Below, in pieces: positions 43,731 to 51,994 of a DNA stretch of 53,162 bases. The notes beneath the pieces were generated by a model. The model saw nothing but the letters and a program-made list of their open reading frames with translations. It did not search any database and was not told the origin of the DNA. Position 1 is the stretch's first letter. Each line of letters starts with the position of its first letter. The translations under genes were made by a program, and so were the position numbers. The stretch lies in the NCBI GenBank assembly GCA_009379915.1, contig WHSV01000014.1, positions 1 through 53,162 on the forward strand, in the 5' to 3' direction. The DNA comes from Actinomycetota bacterium. GTDB taxonomy: Bacteria; Actinomycetota; CADDZG01; WHSQ01.

Positions 43731-44141
43731 ATGGCGCCGAGACGTAAGCACACGCTTGCGGAGGTTCTTGGACCTCTGGAGGCAGAGGTAATGGAGGTCG
43801 TCTGGGACCGTGATGAGGTCACCGTCCGCGACGTCCACAAAACCCTCAAAGCCAACCGCGATATCGCCTACACCACGGTGATGACTACGCTCGGACGCCT
43901 TACCGACAAGGGCCTCCTGAGGAGAGTCGAGGGGCAACCCGCCCACCACTATTCGGCAATCGTCTCGCGCGAGCAATACGCCCGGTCGACCGTCAAATCG
44001 GTCGTCGACTGGTTGGTCAGCCATTTTCCGGATCCCGCAGTGGCCTACTTCGTCGACAAGGTCCGAGAGGAGGACGAAGAGGTCATCGATCGCCTGAAGG
44101 TGGCGATCGCAGAGCGGAAAGCAAACAACTCGGGTGATTAG
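43731..44141 (+). CDS. BlaI/MecI/CopY family repressor
   Basis: 136 residues: winged-helix domain with LGPLEAEVMEVVWDR, VRDVHKTL and AYTTVMTTLGRLTDKGLL, and a C-terminal dimerisation helix region. Family members are cleaved by a partner membrane peptidase to release genes for beta-lactam or envelope stress. The partner M56 gene overlaps its end by 8 nt. Confidence 0.92.
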   Translation: MAPRRKHTLAEVLGPLEAEVMEVVWDRDEVTVRDVHKTLKANRDIAYTTVMTTLGRLTDKGLLRRVEGQPAHHYSAIVSREQYARSTVKSVVDWLVSHFPDPAVAYFVDKVREEDEEVIDRLKVAIAERKANNSGD

Positions 44142-45552
44142 CGCCTCTCCAACAATCCTCGCCGTAGAAGTCGACTCGGCATGGGTCGTCATCCTGGTCG
44201 TCTCCCTGACGACCCTGATCGCGACCGTATTGCTGAGACGTTTGATCTCTCGCCCGGGTGGAATCGCCTCGGGCCTACTGGTAGCGCTGCCTCTATTGCT
44301 GCCGATCGTGGCCGCCGCGATCTACCAGGGTGGCGTGCTTCCCGAGATCACGGTGCTGAAGCCCATCAGCTCCATGGTTCAGAACCGGTCGGAGAGTCTT
44401 CTTCATCTCTTGTTCTTGTCCGACGGTAACGGCCGGGCGGCTCTTTACGCGTTCTACGGCTCGGCGGGTGCTTGGATCTTCGTGATCGGAGTAGCGGTGA
44501 GCGCCTTCATGCTCGTCCGCCGGCTCTGCGGCGCCCTGGTGCTGCGGAGACTGATCTCTCGCTGCACGGCCCCCGAACCCGAGCGCGACGCCCAAGTCCT
44601 GTTCGTCCTCCAGCATCTCGCCGTCTCCGTTGGCCTCTGTCCGGCCCCCAACCTCCTCATCCTCCCGGGCGATGTATCCGGTGCCTTTGCCGTCGGCTTA
44701 CGGCGGGGCCGGATCCTGCTCTCGCGGGACCTCGTCGAAAAGCTCAACGACGATGAGCTGGCGGCGGTCCTCGCGCATGAGGTCGCGCACCTCAAGGCCC
44801 GTGACGTCCCGATGATGCTCGCGGCCGGCCTTCTGCGTGACTTCCTCGCCTGGAATCCCTTCGCGCACATCGCCTTTCGTCGCCTGCTGACGGACAGAGA
44901 ACTCGAGGCCGACCGCCGGGCGGCCAGCCTCACGCGCAGCCCGCTTGCTCTAGCCTCGGGGCTATTGACGGCCTGCGAACTCGTGAGGGAGCAACGCAAC
45001 TACGTCCAGAGGGGCGCCCTGGCGGTGCTTCGGCCACGGGTCAGCGTGACCCGCAGAGTTCGGAGCCTCCTCGCCATGGCGGACGAGGGAATCCACTTCG
45101 ATGGCCCGGTCAGGAGCGGGACCTTTCTGATCGCGGCTCTGCTCGTGGCCCTCCTGGGGCTCGAGGCGGGCGCCAAGCTGGCCGCCGACGACTCCACGTG
45201 GGCAGTCGTCTTGGGGAGCACCAGCACGCCGGCGGATGCGCCGGAGTGGCAGCCGGCTCCCCCCGAAATCGCCTCCAAGAAGAAGCCGACGAAGGCCGAG
45301 CTGAGGGAGATCGCCAGGGCCAAGAAGGAGAGCTCTGTCAGGCGCCTCATGTCAAACGAGGCCCTGCACACCTTGCTGGTCTCCGAGTCAAACGAGAAGG
45401 CCTTGTTCAGGCAGATCTATCGCCACGTCAACCGCATCGGAATCCCGGCCTCGGAGTTCCAGCTCCGGGCCCGGCCCGTCCCCCTCTGGAGCCCCGATGC
45501 GTTCGGCGTTTACCGGATCGACCAGCAGCTGCTCGGAAAGCCCGTGCGCTAG
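44134..45552 (+). CDS. M56 (BlaR1-like) membrane metallopeptidase
   Basis: 472 residues with about four transmembrane helices. The gluzincin motif HEVAH near residue 214 has its third ligand Glu in TDRELEAD near 252. Unlike BlaR1/MecR1 there is no penicillin-binding sensor domain; the C-terminus is a Lys/Glu-rich linker plus a short unknown domain. GTG start. It probably cleaves the BlaI-like repressor next to it; the signal is unknown. Confidence 0.87.
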   Translation: MISASPTILAVEVDSAWVVILVVSLTTLIATVLLRRLISRPGGIASGLLVALPLLLPIVAAAIYQGGVLPEITVLKPISSMVQNRSESLLHLLFLSDGNGRAALYAFYGSAGAWIFVIGVAVSAFMLVRRLCGALVLRRLISRCTAPEPERDAQVLFVLQHLAVSVGLCPAPNLLILPGDVSGAFAVGLRRGRILLSRDLVEKLNDDELAAVLAHEVAHLKARDVPMMLAAGLLRDFLAWNPFAHIAFRRLLTDRELEADRRAASLTRSPLALASGLLTACELVREQRNYVQRGALAVLRPRVSVTRRVRSLLAMADEGIHFDGPVRSGTFLIAALLVALLGLEAGAKLAADDSTWAVVLGSTSTPADAPEWQPAPPEIASKKKPTKAELREIARAKKESSVRRLMSNEALHTLLVSESNEKALFRQIYRHVNRIGIPASEFQLRARPVPLWSPDAFGVYRIDQQLLGKPVR

Positions 45553-45647
45553 GGCCGAATATGCTCCCCAACCCGGGCAAGCGGGTAATCTGAGGGTGCA
45601 GCTCACGAACCGATCCCAGGTCTTCTACTGCTAACCGAGGTGTCCTT

Positions 45648-45881
45648 GTGGAAATCGCACTAATCGTCATTCACGTCATCGTGTCTCTGACGCTGATCCT
45701 TCTCGTCCTCCTCCACGCCGGTCGTGGCGGGGGCGTCTCTGAGATGTTCGGAGGCGGCATGCAGAGCACGGCGATGGGATCCACGGTCATGGAGAAGAAC
45801 CTGGACCGAATCACGGTCGTCACGGCCGTGATCTTCACGGGCACGACGATCCTGCTCGCATCCAGGCTTTCTGGTTCGTAA
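45648..45881 (+). CDS. secG: Preprotein translocase subunit SecG
   Basis: 77 residues: two transmembrane helices flanking the GRGGGVSEMFGGG loop diagnostic of SecG. GTG start. The tpiA-secG synteny is conserved in actinobacteria, so the BlaI/M56 pair is an insertion in this order. Confidence 0.95.
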   Translation: MEIALIVIHVIVSLTLILLVLLHAGRGGGVSEMFGGGMQSTAMGSTVMEKNLDRITVVTAVIFTGTTILLASRLSGS

Positions 45882-45908
45882 AGGGTAAATCTGGGAATCC
45901 TGGCTCCC

Positions 45909-47645
45909 ATGTCCTCTAGGCTTCGGCGAAGCTTCGCTGCGCCTCGCCGAGCGAGAGGCTCGGAACCCGCCCTACGGGCGGACAAGTCCTCTAGCAGCGC
46001 GGCGCTGCGCGCCGCTGTACTGAGCGTCTGCCTGCTGATACCGGCGGCATGTACCGGAGACGACGAGCCCGGAGAAGGCCCCGATGCTCTGGCTACGGCG
46101 GCTTCGGACGAGGCGCCGGAGCCTCTGGAGACCGCGGCACCCGACGCGTCCGTGGCCTCGTTCGAGGACGAATCAAACGTCTTGAACGTCGCGATCAGCG
46201 AGCCCAACTCGCTTGACCCCATGCGCGTGCAGGATCCCGCCTCGGTACTGATCGCACGCCAGCTCTATGAGGGCCTCACGCGTTGGGATGCCGCCGGCGA
46301 GCGGGTTGAGCCCGCGGTGGCGGAGGAGATCGAGGTTTCGGACGACGCCAAGACGTTCACGTTCACGCTGAGAGACGATGCGACCTTCCACAACGGCGAT
46401 CCGGTCACGGCTCAGGACTTCGCGTTCGCCTTCAATCGGATCGCGCTCAAGCGCAGCGGAGCCGACATCTCCTACCTCCTCGAGCTCGTCAGAGGCTTCG
46501 ATGACGTCAATTCCTTCGGAGATGCAAAGTCGCTCAGCGGAATCAAGACTCCCGACGACAAGACCCTCGTGATCGAGCTGTCCGAGCCCTATGCCAACTT
46601 CCCATCCGCCTTGACCAATCCAAGCCTCGTTCCTCTACCGGAGGAGGCGTTCGAGGCGTCCGATGACTTCAGCTCGGAGCCGATCGGAAACGGTCCCTTC
46701 GAGATGGCGCAGCCGTTCGAGCTCAGCGCTCCGGTCGTGCTGAAAGCCGTGGAGGGGCATTTCCAGGAGCCGGGCATCGAGGGGATCCGGTTCCTGCCGT
46801 TCCCCGACGCGGCCTCCTCGTGGATCCCCTTCACGAACGACCAGCTGGACGTCACCGAGGTCCCCACGACTCGGATCGAGCAGGCGCGCGAGGAGTACGG
46901 GAAGGATGGATTCGTACCGCTTCTGGTTGGGTCGTACTACGGGTTCAATCTCGAGTCGGACGAGCTCGGGGACACTCGAAAGCGCCGGGCCATCAACCTC
47001 GCGATCGATAGAGAGACCCTGGCCGAGGACATCTTCGCCGGAACGATGCAGCCCCCACGGGGCATCGTTCCGCTCGGCATGCCGGGTTTCTCCGATGACG
47101 TCTGTGGCGAGCTCTGCGAGTTCGACGCCCCAGCCGCGAGGCAGCTCGTGCGCAAGCTTCCCGAGGACCAACGTGAAGTTACGCTCGAGTACACCAGGGA
47201 GCAACCGCAGAAGCAGGTGGCGAGGCGGGTGAGGGGCTACCTTCGGGACGCCGGGCTCGACGTGAAGTTGAGGGGCTATCCCTTCGGCAGGTACCTCGAG
47301 CGCTTGAGCGACGGCGACCAATCCATGTACAGGCTCGGCTGGATCGCCGAGTACGCCGATCCCGACGTGTATCTCTCTGCTCTGTTCGACTCAGACTCGC
47401 CCGACAACCACACGGGCTTCGCCTCCAAGCGGGTCGACTCCCTGTTAGCCGAGGCTCGGAGGGAGAGCGACGAGGCGGCGAGACTCCGGCTCTACCAGCG
47501 CATCGAGGAGATCATCCTCGATCGGGTACCCCTGGTTCCGGTCGGTTCGTTCCGCATGTTCTGGGCTGCGGCGACGCGCGTCCAGGGAGTCGAGTTCGAC
47601 GCTCTCGGAGGGTTCGACGCGGCCCCCATCTCTCTCGAAGGCTAG
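45909..47645 (+). CDS. ABC-type peptide/oligopeptide-binding lipoprotein (family 5) with inserted N-terminus
   Basis: 578 residues. The body (from about residue 75) is a family-5 solute-binding protein of the OppA/DppA type: ISEPNSLDPMRVQDPAS, TFTLRDDATFHNGDPVTAQD, and a C-terminal LGWIAEYADPDVYLS. The lipobox is IPAAC with Cys48. Residues 4-28 are encoded by Repeat A copy 2; no other start codon is available downstream before the signal helix. Removing the 75-bp period leaves a normal 23-residue lipoprotein signal. No permease or ATPase genes are adjacent. Confidence 0.88.
   Translation: MSSRLRRSFAAPRRARGSEPALRADKSSSSAALRAAVLSVCLLIPAACTGDDEPGEGPDALATAASDEAPEPLETAAPDASVASFEDESNVLNVAISEPNSLDPMRVQDPASVLIARQLYEGLTRWDAAGERVEPAVAEEIEVSDDAKTFTFTLRDDATFHNGDPVTAQDFAFAFNRIALKRSGADISYLLELVRGFDDVNSFGDAKSLSGIKTPDDKTLVIELSEPYANFPSALTNPSLVPLPEEAFEASDDFSSEPIGNGPFEMAQPFELSAPVVLKAVEGHFQEPGIEGIRFLPFPDAASSWIPFTNDQLDVTEVPTTRIEQAREEYGKDGFVPLLVGSYYGFNLESDELGDTRKRRAINLAIDRETLAEDIFAGTMQPPRGIVPLGMPGFSDDVCGELCEFDAPAARQLVRKLPEDQREVTLEYTREQPQKQVARRVRGYLRDAGLDVKLRGYPFGRYLERLSDGDQSMYRLGWIAEYADPDVYLSALFDSDSPDNHTGFASKRVDSLLAEARRESDEAARLRLYQRIEEIILDRVPLVPVGSFRMFWAAATRVQGVEFDALGGFDAAPISLEG
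45911..45994. repeat. Repeat A, copy 2, flanked by 9-bp direct repeats
   Basis: GTCCTCTAG occurs at 45911-45919 and 45986-45994, a 75-bp period, enclosing a sequence nearly identical to 8427-8496. Hairpins: GCTTC-GGC-GAAGC (perfect here) and CCGCCC-TAC-GGGCGG. It lies entirely inside the start of the lipoprotein gene and keeps its frame (25 codons). Candidate non-autonomous mobile element (MITE/REP-like). Confidence 0.85.
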
Positions 47646-47656
47646 GGTCCCTGGCG

Positions 47657-47718
47657 TATAATCGTGCGAGCCCTGTCGAGACGCGCAATGCGGACGGGTT
47701 TAAGCGGACAGGGCTTTT
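47657..47718 (+). terminator. Terminator-like stem, possibly a tiny RNA with its own -10
   Basis: AGCCCTGTC (47669-47677) pairs with GACAGGGCT (47707-47715), then TTTT, consistent with termination of the lipoprotein gene. The 29-nt loop is unusually long, and TATAAT (47657-47662) sits 7 nt before the stem, as if a transcript of about 50 nt began there. No good -35 is seen. Confidence 0.6.
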
Positions 47719-47753
47719 CGTTCGCCCGGTGCCATCCGGGAGCGAGCCACATT

Positions 47754-47837
47754 GCGGTGGTGCTGAAATTGGTAGACAGGCATGGTTGAGGGCCATGTGT
47801 CCGTAAGGACGTGAGGGTTCAAGTCCCTCCCACCGCA
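47754..47837 (+). tRNA. tRNA-Leu (anticodon GAG)
   Basis: 84 nt class II tRNA. The acceptor stem GCGGTGG/CCACCGC carries discriminator A; CCA is not encoded. The anticodon stem CATGG/CCATG holds the loop TTGAGGG, giving anticodon GAG for CUC/CUU codons. The long variable arm (TGTCCGTAAGGACG) and the T loop GGGTTCAAGTCCC are intact. It stands alone, not in a tRNA cluster. Confidence 0.97.
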
Positions 47838-47903
47838 CTTCTCCGATGCGACCGACGCCTTCAGCCGCGTTCGGACAATCGGACTCGCTTCGTTCAATCA
47901 ACG

Positions 47904-47940
47904 GTTCGCGTGATTTGCCCTACTCGTTTTTGACGCGAAC
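47904..47940. promoter_or_regulatory. Inverted repeat upstream of the cyclase gene
   Basis: GTTCGCGT (47904-47911) and ACGCGAAC (47933-47940) are perfect 8-bp arms 21 nt apart. The second arm overlaps a TTGACG -35-like hexamer (47930-47935). It could be an operator for the cyclase operon or a stem downstream of the tRNA. Confidence 0.4.
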
Positions 47941-47989
47941 AACGGTAACAATGGCAGCCGCGGATGTACCTAGACGATGGGGGGAGTAG

Positions 47990-50857
47990 GTGACCGACCT
48001 CCACGGTCGCGGAGGCGACGTCGGTCTCGAAGTGGACGGCGCCGGCTCCCAGAGCGCAACTCGACGTAACGGTGCGAAGGACCTGCCAACCGGCACCGTT
48101 ACCTTGTTGTTGACCGACATCGAGGGTTCGACCAAGCTCTGGACCGAGCGCCCCCGGGCGATGTTCCAGGCCGTCTCGCGTCATCACACGATCATCGGGA
48201 ACGCAATCGAGCGGCGCGGCGGCGTGATGCCCCGCGATCAGGGCGAGGGGGACAGTATCTTCGCCGCGTTCCCGCGCGCCAGTGACGCGGTTTCGGCGGC
48301 GCTGGACATCCAGCTGGCGCTACACGGCGAGCCGTGGCCGGAGGGCGTTGCCCTGCGTGTGCGTCTCGCTCTACATACGGGAGAGCCCCGGCTGGCGGAG
48401 GGAAACTACTTCGGGCAGACGGTGAGCCGCTGCGCCCGGCTTCGGGGCCTCGCAAACGGCGGGCAGACCCTTCTCTCCTCCACGACCATGGAGCTCGTAC
48501 GCGACGAATTTCCACCCGGAGCGTCGGGGGTGGATCTGGGCACTCACCGGCTGAAGGACTTCGCCCGGCCCGAGGCCGTCTTTCAGCTCACTCATCCCGA
48601 TCTGCCAGACAACTTCCCACCACTCCATTCCGACGAAGCGAGAGCCGACAATCTGCCACTGCAGCTCACGACTTTCGTGGGCCGCGAGCAGGAGATCACG
48701 GAGATCAAGGACCTTCTGGCGGACCTCCGCCTCGTCACGCTCGTCGGCCCCGGCGGCTGCGGCAAGTCACGGCTCGCCATCGAGGTCGGGCGGCAACTGC
48801 TCGCCGAGTTCGAGGACGGCGTTCATCTCGTTGCCCTTGCATCACTAAGCGATTCGTCACTGGTCGTGTCGCGCATCGCGCAGAGCGTCGGTCTGCAAGA
48901 GAGCGCCGGCGAGGCACCGTTCGACGGGCTCGCGAACTTCCTTCGAGACAAGCACATGCTGTTGATGCTCGACAACTTCGAGGGCGTCATCGGAGCGGCT
49001 GCGATGGTTTCCGAGGTTCTGGCCGAGTGTCCCGATATCAAGGTCCTCGTGACAACGCGGGCCTCGTTACGAGTCTCCAGCGAGCACCAGTTTCAAGTGC
49101 CCCCCCTGGATTTGCCGGAGCTGGACTACCTTCCCGACTTAGAGGAGCTGTCCCGCCATTCGGCCGTCAAGCTCTTCGTCGAACGTGCGCAGGCGATCAA
49201 GGCCGACTTCGCCCTGACGAACGCGAACGCCCGCATCATCGCAGAGATCTGTCACCGGCTCGACGGGCTGCCTCTTGCAATCGAACTGGCCGCCGTACGC
49301 GTCAAGCTGTTGCCGCCGGCCGTTCTGCTCGACAGGCTGAGTAGCCGGCTGGATCTATTGATCGGTGGCCCGCGCGATCTTCCCGCGCGCCAGCAAACCC
49401 TGCGAAATGCTATCGACTGGGACTACACGCTGCTCGAACCAGAGGAACAGAAACTCTTCCGGCGCCTCGCCGTGTGCCGGGGAGGCCTGAGCCTCGAGGC
49501 GGCCTCCGCGGTCGCGACCGCAGCCGGGGAGGTCGGTCTCGACCTATTCGACGGACTCGACTCCCTCGTGGGAAAGAGCCTGTTACGGCAGGTGCCGTCG
49601 CTCCAGGATGACCCGCGCTTCGGAATGCTCCAGACCATCCGCGAGTACGCGCTCGACGTGCTCGATGCGTCCGAGGAGGCGGACGCCACGCGCCAGGCTC
49701 ATGCGAACTTTTATCTCGATCTGGCAGAACAGGCGGCGGAGAAGCTCAGGGGGGCCGATCAGGTGCGCTGGCTCGAGGCCCTCGAGTTCGATCACGACAA
49801 CCTGCAGGACGCCCTCCAGTGGGCGAAGCGCAACGACGATTGGGCAGTGCTCCTGCGATTGACGGCCGGCATGTCCTACTTCTGGTCCATTCGCGGCTAC
49901 GTGACCGAGGGCCGGCTGTGGACCAAGCTCGCTCTCGAACGCACCGAAGGGATCAACAGCCTTCACCGTGCGCGCGTTCTCGCCGGTGGAGCGATGCTGG
50001 CGCGGGCCCGCGTGGACTACGACGAGGCGCGACGTCTCCTCGAGGAATGCATCGAGGCCCAACGGTTGTTGGGCGACGACGGGGGCGTGGCTTTCTCGAT
50101 CAAGGACCTCGGCAACCTCGAGGTCGATCAGGGCAATATCGAGGGGGCCGAGAAGCTCTACAACGAAAGCCTCGCCGAGTGGCGCAGGCTCGGGGACCAG
50201 GAGGGGATCGCGCAGACGCTCAACAATCTCGGCTTCATCGCTCAGATCAAAGGCGACCAGACCGAGGCCATGAAACTGCTCAACGAAAGTCTCGTTATCT
50301 TTCGCCAGGTGCGCGACAAGCAGGGGATCGCTCGAGCTCTCATGAACATCGCCGTCAGCACGCGCGAGCTCGGCGACTACGATCGGGCCGTCAAGCTCTC
50401 GCGCGAAAGCCTCGTGTTATGGAGGCAGCTCGGAGACAAGTGGGACGTGGCGGACTGTCTCGAGGACCTGGCCGGCGAGCTTCACGAGCTCGGCCTTCAC
50501 TACCAGGCGGCCGTCCTTTACGGTGGTGCAGAGGCACTCCGCTGGGCGATCGGTGCACCGAGGCCACCCGTCGAGCAAGAGACCTACCAGCGACGCGTGG
50601 ATGCGGTCCACAATGCGCTGGGGGACGCCGGATTCAGTGAGTGTTGGGCGCGGGGGAGCGGGATGCGAATGGAGGAAGTCATCGACTACGCGCTGCACGA
50701 CGACACCCGAAGTCGCGGGGCGGGCTCGGCCGGACCGCAAAATGGACGCGGGGCGGGCTCGGCCGGACCGCAAAATGGACGCGGGGCGGGCTCGGCCGGA
50801 CCGCAAAATGGACGCGGGGCGGGCTCGGCCGGACCGCCGGATGGGGTGGGCAAATGA
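47990..50857 (+). CDS. Class III nucleotide cyclase fused to NB-ARC-type ATPase and TPR repeats
   Basis: 955 residues. Residues 35-205 form a class III cyclase homology domain with metal Asp43 (LLTDIEGSTKLW) and Asp88 (QGEGDSIFAAF). The usual transition-state Asn is Ser146 while Arg150 is kept (TVSRCARL). Residues 225-520 are an AfsR/NB-ARC-like STAND ATPase, Walker A GPGGCGKS at 253-260. Residues about 600-890 are TPR helices (ARVDYDEARRLLEE, repeated NESL units). Residues about 907-950 are RGAGSAGPQNG tandem repeats. There is no LuxR helix-turn-helix as in related mycobacterial proteins. The TGA overlaps the next ATG by 4 nt. Confidence 0.88.
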   Translation: MTDLHGRGGDVGLEVDGAGSQSATRRNGAKDLPTGTVTLLLTDIEGSTKLWTERPRAMFQAVSRHHTIIGNAIERRGGVMPRDQGEGDSIFAAFPRASDAVSAALDIQLALHGEPWPEGVALRVRLALHTGEPRLAEGNYFGQTVSRCARLRGLANGGQTLLSSTTMELVRDEFPPGASGVDLGTHRLKDFARPEAVFQLTHPDLPDNFPPLHSDEARADNLPLQLTTFVGREQEITEIKDLLADLRLVTLVGPGGCGKSRLAIEVGRQLLAEFEDGVHLVALASLSDSSLVVSRIAQSVGLQESAGEAPFDGLANFLRDKHMLLMLDNFEGVIGAAAMVSEVLAECPDIKVLVTTRASLRVSSEHQFQVPPLDLPELDYLPDLEELSRHSAVKLFVERAQAIKADFALTNANARIIAEICHRLDGLPLAIELAAVRVKLLPPAVLLDRLSSRLDLLIGGPRDLPARQQTLRNAIDWDYTLLEPEEQKLFRRLAVCRGGLSLEAASAVATAAGEVGLDLFDGLDSLVGKSLLRQVPSLQDDPRFGMLQTIREYALDVLDASEEADATRQAHANFYLDLAEQAAEKLRGADQVRWLEALEFDHDNLQDALQWAKRNDDWAVLLRLTAGMSYFWSIRGYVTEGRLWTKLALERTEGINSLHRARVLAGGAMLARARVDYDEARRLLEECIEAQRLLGDDGGVAFSIKDLGNLEVDQGNIEGAEKLYNESLAEWRRLGDQEGIAQTLNNLGFIAQIKGDQTEAMKLLNESLVIFRQVRDKQGIARALMNIAVSTRELGDYDRAVKLSRESLVLWRQLGDKWDVADCLEDLAGELHELGLHYQAAVLYGGAEALRWAIGAPRPPVEQETYQRRVDAVHNALGDAGFSECWARGSGMRMEEVIDYALHDDTRSRGAGSAGPQNGRGAGSAGPQNGRGAGSAGPQNGRGAGSAGPPDGVGK
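50714..50837 (+). repeat. 33-bp tandem repeat (about 3.75 copies)
   Basis: The unit starts CGCGGGGCGGGCTCGG and encodes RGAGSAGPQNG. Three copies are identical and the fourth is cut after 25 bp. It forms the C-terminus of the cyclase protein and ends 16 bp before the start of the next gene. Perfect identity implies recent expansion. Confidence 0.95.
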
Positions 50858-51849
50858 CCAAGCACGCGTCGTCCGCGACGGTCATCTCCTGGATTCCCTC
50901 GGAGGCGATCAAGGGACTGCCGAGCGTCCCGTTCCAGATGGGCATAACCCAGATCGACGAGCCTCCGCCGGCGCGCATCGATGACGTGGCGAGCCTCGTT
51001 GCCGATCAGAAGCTTCGCTTCGCGAACCGGCTCTCGGCATGGATCGAAGTGGACGAGCGGGGAATCGTGGGCTACGGCTGCGAAGGTGGCGGGCTGATGG
51101 GGAGCTCCGCGGTGGGAGTGGGCGCCCGCACCATAACTCTCCCCGGTCTATCGCTTCCCGACCTTCGTCCCGATCCGTTGGTCACACCCGAGTCGGTCAC
51201 CTGGCGCCAGACCGCCGGAGGACGCCCCTCGCTTCCGGCACCCCGTCGCATAAAGCACAAGCCCTTCGTGCAGCTTCGGGCCCCCATCGTGTGGACCACG
51301 CTCGAGCTGGAGCTCTTTGCCGACGGAACATCCGATGGACGCCTCGTCGGATCGAGTCCCTTCCCGCGCCACTGGGTCTACGACGAGTCGAACAACCTCG
51401 TGGCCAAGAGCGGACTCATCGACTTCGACCAGTGGTACCACCACGCCTTCGGCGGCGTAACCCCCTGGGAGGCCGTGGACATCGAGGCACTTACGACCGA
51501 GGTCGAGTCCGAGCTGGAGCGACAGCTGTCACGTTCGATCATGACCTCCGGCCACAAGACGCGCCGTCAGCGACTGAAGACGGGGGACGTCCTCTTCAGC
51601 CAGGGCGACGAAGGCACCGACCTCTTCCTGGTTTTGGACGGGGTTGCGTCGGTCGAGGTGGACGGCAACGTCGTGGCAGAGATCGGGCCGGGGGCCGTGA
51701 TGGGGGAGCGAGCCGTGATCGAGGGTGGCCGCCGGACCGCGACGGTGCGGGCCGTCACTCCCCTGAGAGGGGTCGTCGTGCCCCCCGAGCTGGTCGAGCG
51801 CGAGCACCTCGAGGAGCTGAGGGGCGGCCACCGCCGAGAAGACCAATAA
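50854..51849 (+). CDS. Cyclic-nucleotide-binding domain protein with unknown N-terminal domain
   Basis: 331 residues. Residues about 240-320 are a CRP-type cyclic-nucleotide-binding beta-roll: LKTGDVLFSQGDEGTDLFLVLDG, then a phosphate-binding cassette MGERAVIEGGRRTAT keeping the Glu and Arg that contact the ribose and phosphate. Residues 1-235 contain no helix-turn-helix or membrane segment; Trp/Pro-rich beta-like sequence (FPRHWVYDESNN, DFDQWYHHAFG) is of a family I cannot name. The ATG overlaps the cyclase stop, so it is the likely effector of the adjacent cyclase. Confidence 0.85.
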   Translation: MTKHASSATVISWIPSEAIKGLPSVPFQMGITQIDEPPPARIDDVASLVADQKLRFANRLSAWIEVDERGIVGYGCEGGGLMGSSAVGVGARTITLPGLSLPDLRPDPLVTPESVTWRQTAGGRPSLPAPRRIKHKPFVQLRAPIVWTTLELELFADGTSDGRLVGSSPFPRHWVYDESNNLVAKSGLIDFDQWYHHAFGGVTPWEAVDIEALTTEVESELERQLSRSIMTSGHKTRRQRLKTGDVLFSQGDEGTDLFLVLDGVASVEVDGNVVAEIGPGAVMGERAVIEGGRRTATVRAVTPLRGVVVPPELVEREHLEELRGGHRREDQ

Positions 51850-51994
51850 CGATTCTGAGTGCCGGAGCTCCCGCCAGACGGGCGCTATCGCACAAAGAAC
51901 GCCGTAACAAGCAAAGCCACGAGGAATAGCACGATGCTTGGGAGCTCGAGGACAGCTACGGTGAGGCCACCTTGAGCGATAAAACGGAGGCGAC

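Noticed and set aside
50714-50837. CRISPR array
   Set aside because: The units are directly adjacent with no spacers and encode an in-frame peptide repeat.
51885-51990. Minus-strand transmembrane-like segment (SIVLFLVALLVTAFFVR)
   Set aside because: No ATG/GTG/TTG with a ribosome site starts the helix properly; probably chance.
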